Shown here in pieces: positions 32,630-33,087 of a stretch of 33,087 nt of DNA. Origin of the DNA: an uncultured Aeromonadales bacterium (GTDB lineage Bacteria; Pseudomonadota; Gammaproteobacteria; Enterobacterales; Succinivibrionaceae); NCBI GenBank assembly GCA_902776275.1, contig CACYPI010000024.1, positions 1 to 33,087 of the forward strand, given 5' to 3'. The translations under genes were made by a program, and so were the position numbers. The notes below the pieces were generated by a model. The model did no database searches. It was not told the origin of the DNA and saw only the letters and a list, made by a program, of their open reading frames with translations. The stretch's first letter is position 1, and each line of letters starts with the position of its first letter.

Positions 32630-32988
32630 GCTGCCTCCAAAAATCCGCGGCGCCAGCCTCAAGCTGCGTCCGCAAGAAAACACGTCGCGCCCTGCCAACC
32701 TGGGCAGGGCCTTGGCTGCCCAGCCAGCCAGTCTGCCTATCTTAATTCATCTGCAGGTTGCGCTAAACGGAACATGCGCCAGGATCTTGCAGGGGCAAGG
32801 GACAGGCGTCGGTTTTAAGCGCGGGTCGGAGCACTGCGCAGGGCCGGTGCGGCCCTGCGTGGGAGGCCTCAAGCCGGTGCGGCGAAGGCGAAGGCGAAAT
32901 AAATATGAAGATGCTGCCTGCAAAAACGGTGGTGGTAAAAGGCGGTGCCAGCAGAGGCCTGCGGTTGACTTGAAATCCTGAAGGCCGC
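32630..32988. other. Gene-free region with GC-rich hairpins
   Basis: No reading frame here looks coding. It holds two perfect stem-loops, GCCCTGCC/GGCAGGGC at 32689-32710 and GCAGGGCCG/CGGCCCTGC at 32838-32858, and GGCGAA repeated three times at 32881-32898. It lies between the regulator gene and the insertion-element end, and may include the regulator's promoter. None of the stem-loops has a T run. Confidence 0.5.
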
Positions 32989-33087
32989 TTGACATCCTCC
33001 CCTCTCTAAAGAGAGGGGATCCCTACCGATCTCTTAGGAGATCTTCGGCGGGTTCCTCTTGCTGACCACCAATGTGATTCACTTGGG
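32989..33087 (-). mobile_element. Right end of an IS200/IS605-type element (TnpB/omega-RNA region), partial
   Basis: Read on the minus strand, the sequence is GAAGATCTCCTAAGAGATC (a hairpin, 33028-33043 core), then GGTAGGGATCCCC, then the stem CCCCTCTC/GAGAGGGG (32999-33018), and ends GGAGGATGTCAA at 32989. This is the layout I associate with the 3' end of IS605-type tnpB genes, where the guide RNA scaffold ends just before the flanking guide sequence. Two minus-strand frames are open to the window edge; one stops with TAG at 33023-33025 (…EEPAEDLLRDR), just ahead of the terminal hairpin, and could be the tnpB end. The body of the element is outside the window. Confidence 0.55.

Overview
The window is a stretch of a GC-rich Gram-negative chromosome. 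It carries the outer-membrane assembly lipoprotein gene bamE, an OmpC/OmpF-like porin, two lipoproteins and a periplasmic TRAP binding protein. A proteobacterium is clear. The grpE-bamE neighbourhood, the enterobacterial-type porin and a YdiJ-type D-2-hydroxyglutarate dehydrogenase lean towards Gammaproteobacteria (perhaps a gut anaerobe), but family-level placement is not secure. No rRNA, tRNA or CRISPR array was seen.

Left part (1-2560): the 3' end of a mannitol-dehydrogenase-family gene, then a lower-GC AAA-ATPase/PD-(D/E)XK gene split by a frameshift, then a second broken piece of the same mannitol dehydrogenase. The first 99 bases of the window recur at 2359-2466 with a single 9-bp difference, so the ATPase module sits between two copies of a host gene segment. 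Next (2559-8447) comes a chaperone block on the minus strand, grpE, dnaK, dnaJ, greA, with sigma-32-like promoters before grpE and before dnaK and a promoter-terminator leader before greA. Divergent from it are bamE and an unassigned lipoprotein. Then ppk (8611-10698).

Middle (10800-20310): an apparent sugar-acid or hydroxy-acid uptake and catabolism cluster. It contains a D-2-hydroxyacid dehydrogenase, a divergent FadR-type GntR regulator, a complete DctP-DctQ-DctM TRAP transporter, an IlvD/Edd-family dehydratase, and a porin behind an AT-rich upstream region. A GATCAGA motif recurs in the intergenic regions of the whole cluster and may be a shared operator. Stem-loops between dctP and dctQ and between dctM and the dehydratase probably set expression ratios.

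Right part (20400-33087): rmuC on the plus strand faces a long minus-strand series. In transcription order this is a degenerate HigA/ImmA-like regulator, ydiJ, an isoprenylcysteine-methyltransferase-like membrane protein, ilvB-ilvN (copy 2), a SUFU-domain protein, and ilvB-ilvN (copy 1). The two acetolactate synthases are diverged paralogues. Copy 1 has Phe where the specificity-determining active-site Trp is expected and has its own promoter inside the SUFU gene. The window ends in what looks like the right end of an IS200/IS605-type (TnpB) element, with the folded region expected for its guide RNA.
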